5,302 bases of DNA from JBHPHI01 sp042569595 (GTDB lineage: Bacteria; Patescibacteriota; Microgenomatia; UBA1400; 2-01-FULL-45-11), in NCBI GenBank assembly GCA_042569595.1, contig JBHPHI010000036.1:1-5302 (forward strand). Direction: 5' to 3'. Of this stretch, positions 5,177-5,302 are shown one piece after another; position 1 is the first letter of the stretch; the number at the start of each line of letters is the position of its first letter. A program made the translations under genes and the position numbers. The notes beneath the pieces were generated by a model, which saw nothing but the letters and a program-made list of their open reading frames with translations, searched no databases and was not told the DNA's origin.

Positions 5177-5302
5177 ATGAATGTTGGGAAAAAAGAGAGA
5201 TTAGTGATTGCGGTGGTGGGTTATTTTGCAAATTATCTTTTTGTATATAAGTTTGTGTTGTTGTGTTTGGGTTTTGGCTTAAGAACGCAAGCCCTTCAAC
5301 AA
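5177..5302 (+). CDS. Possible start of a fourth operon gene, hydrophobic N-terminus (partial at the right edge)
   Basis: An ATG four bases after the upstream TAG opens a frame of 42 codons that stays open to the window end. The peptide begins MNVGKKERLVIAVVGY and is basic, then strongly hydrophobic at about residues 9-35, as expected for a signal anchor or first membrane helix. An in-frame GTG directly before the ATG is an alternative start. I do not recognise the family. Tight spacing and same strand suggest membership in the competence operon. A minus-strand frame is also open across this stretch, but it would run antisense into the ComEC-type gene, so it is less likely. Confidence 0.5.
   Translation, partial: MNVGKKERLVIAVVGYFANYLFVYKFVLLCLGFGLRTQALQQ

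Noticed and set aside
5277..5294. GGCTT/AAGCC inverted repeat near the right edge as a terminator
   Set aside because: Five-bp stem with an 8-base loop and no U-tract on either strand; it lies inside the open frame at 5177-5302.
5043..5300. Minus-strand frame open from the right edge down to 5043
   Set aside because: It overlaps the well-supported end of the ComEC-type gene and encodes a low-complexity Ser/Pro-rich peptide; treated as an antisense shadow.

Overview
The window reads as chromosomal DNA from a Candidate Phyla Radiation (Patescibacteria) bacterium, most likely the Microgenomates side. This is inferred from family resemblance, not from a marker gene. The signs are AT-rich coding DNA, no Shine-Dalgarno sequence at any start, a small competence locus with ComEC split into two proteins, a single-copy REP-type (Y1) transposase, and a membrane-anchored protein with fibre-like repeats of a kind common in these genomes. 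No rRNA, tRNA, CRISPR array or insertion-sequence end was seen.

Layout. The left 1.38 kb is one long reading frame on the minus strand that enters from beyond the left edge and starts at 1376. It encodes two MerR-type helix-turn-helix (HTH) domains, a Pro/Thr/Gln-rich linker, one membrane helix and a repetitive tail-fibre-like outer domain. A good sigma70-type promoter (1431-1459) precedes it, and a 26-bp dyad overlaps the -10 element. Next, also on the minus strand, is a Y1/HUH transposase of the REP-associated (RAYT) class, 1530-2210. A short divergent intergenic region (2211-2321) follows. Rightward of it are comEA (2322-2906), the ComEC membrane channel (2948-4282) and the ComEC metallo-beta-lactamase-fold protein (4279-5172, overlapping its neighbour by ATGA). 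A probable fourth gene starts at 5177 and runs off the right edge.

How the parts work together. ComEA (DNA binding outside the membrane), the ComEC channel and the detached ComEC nuclease-like domain form a DNA-uptake operon. The transposase belongs to a family that acts on single-stranded DNA, but a link to DNA uptake is only suggested by position. The left-edge protein has the build of a membrane-tethered regulator or an envelope-anchoring protein that joins DNA-binding domains inside the cell to a fibrous domain outside. It is the most unusual item here.
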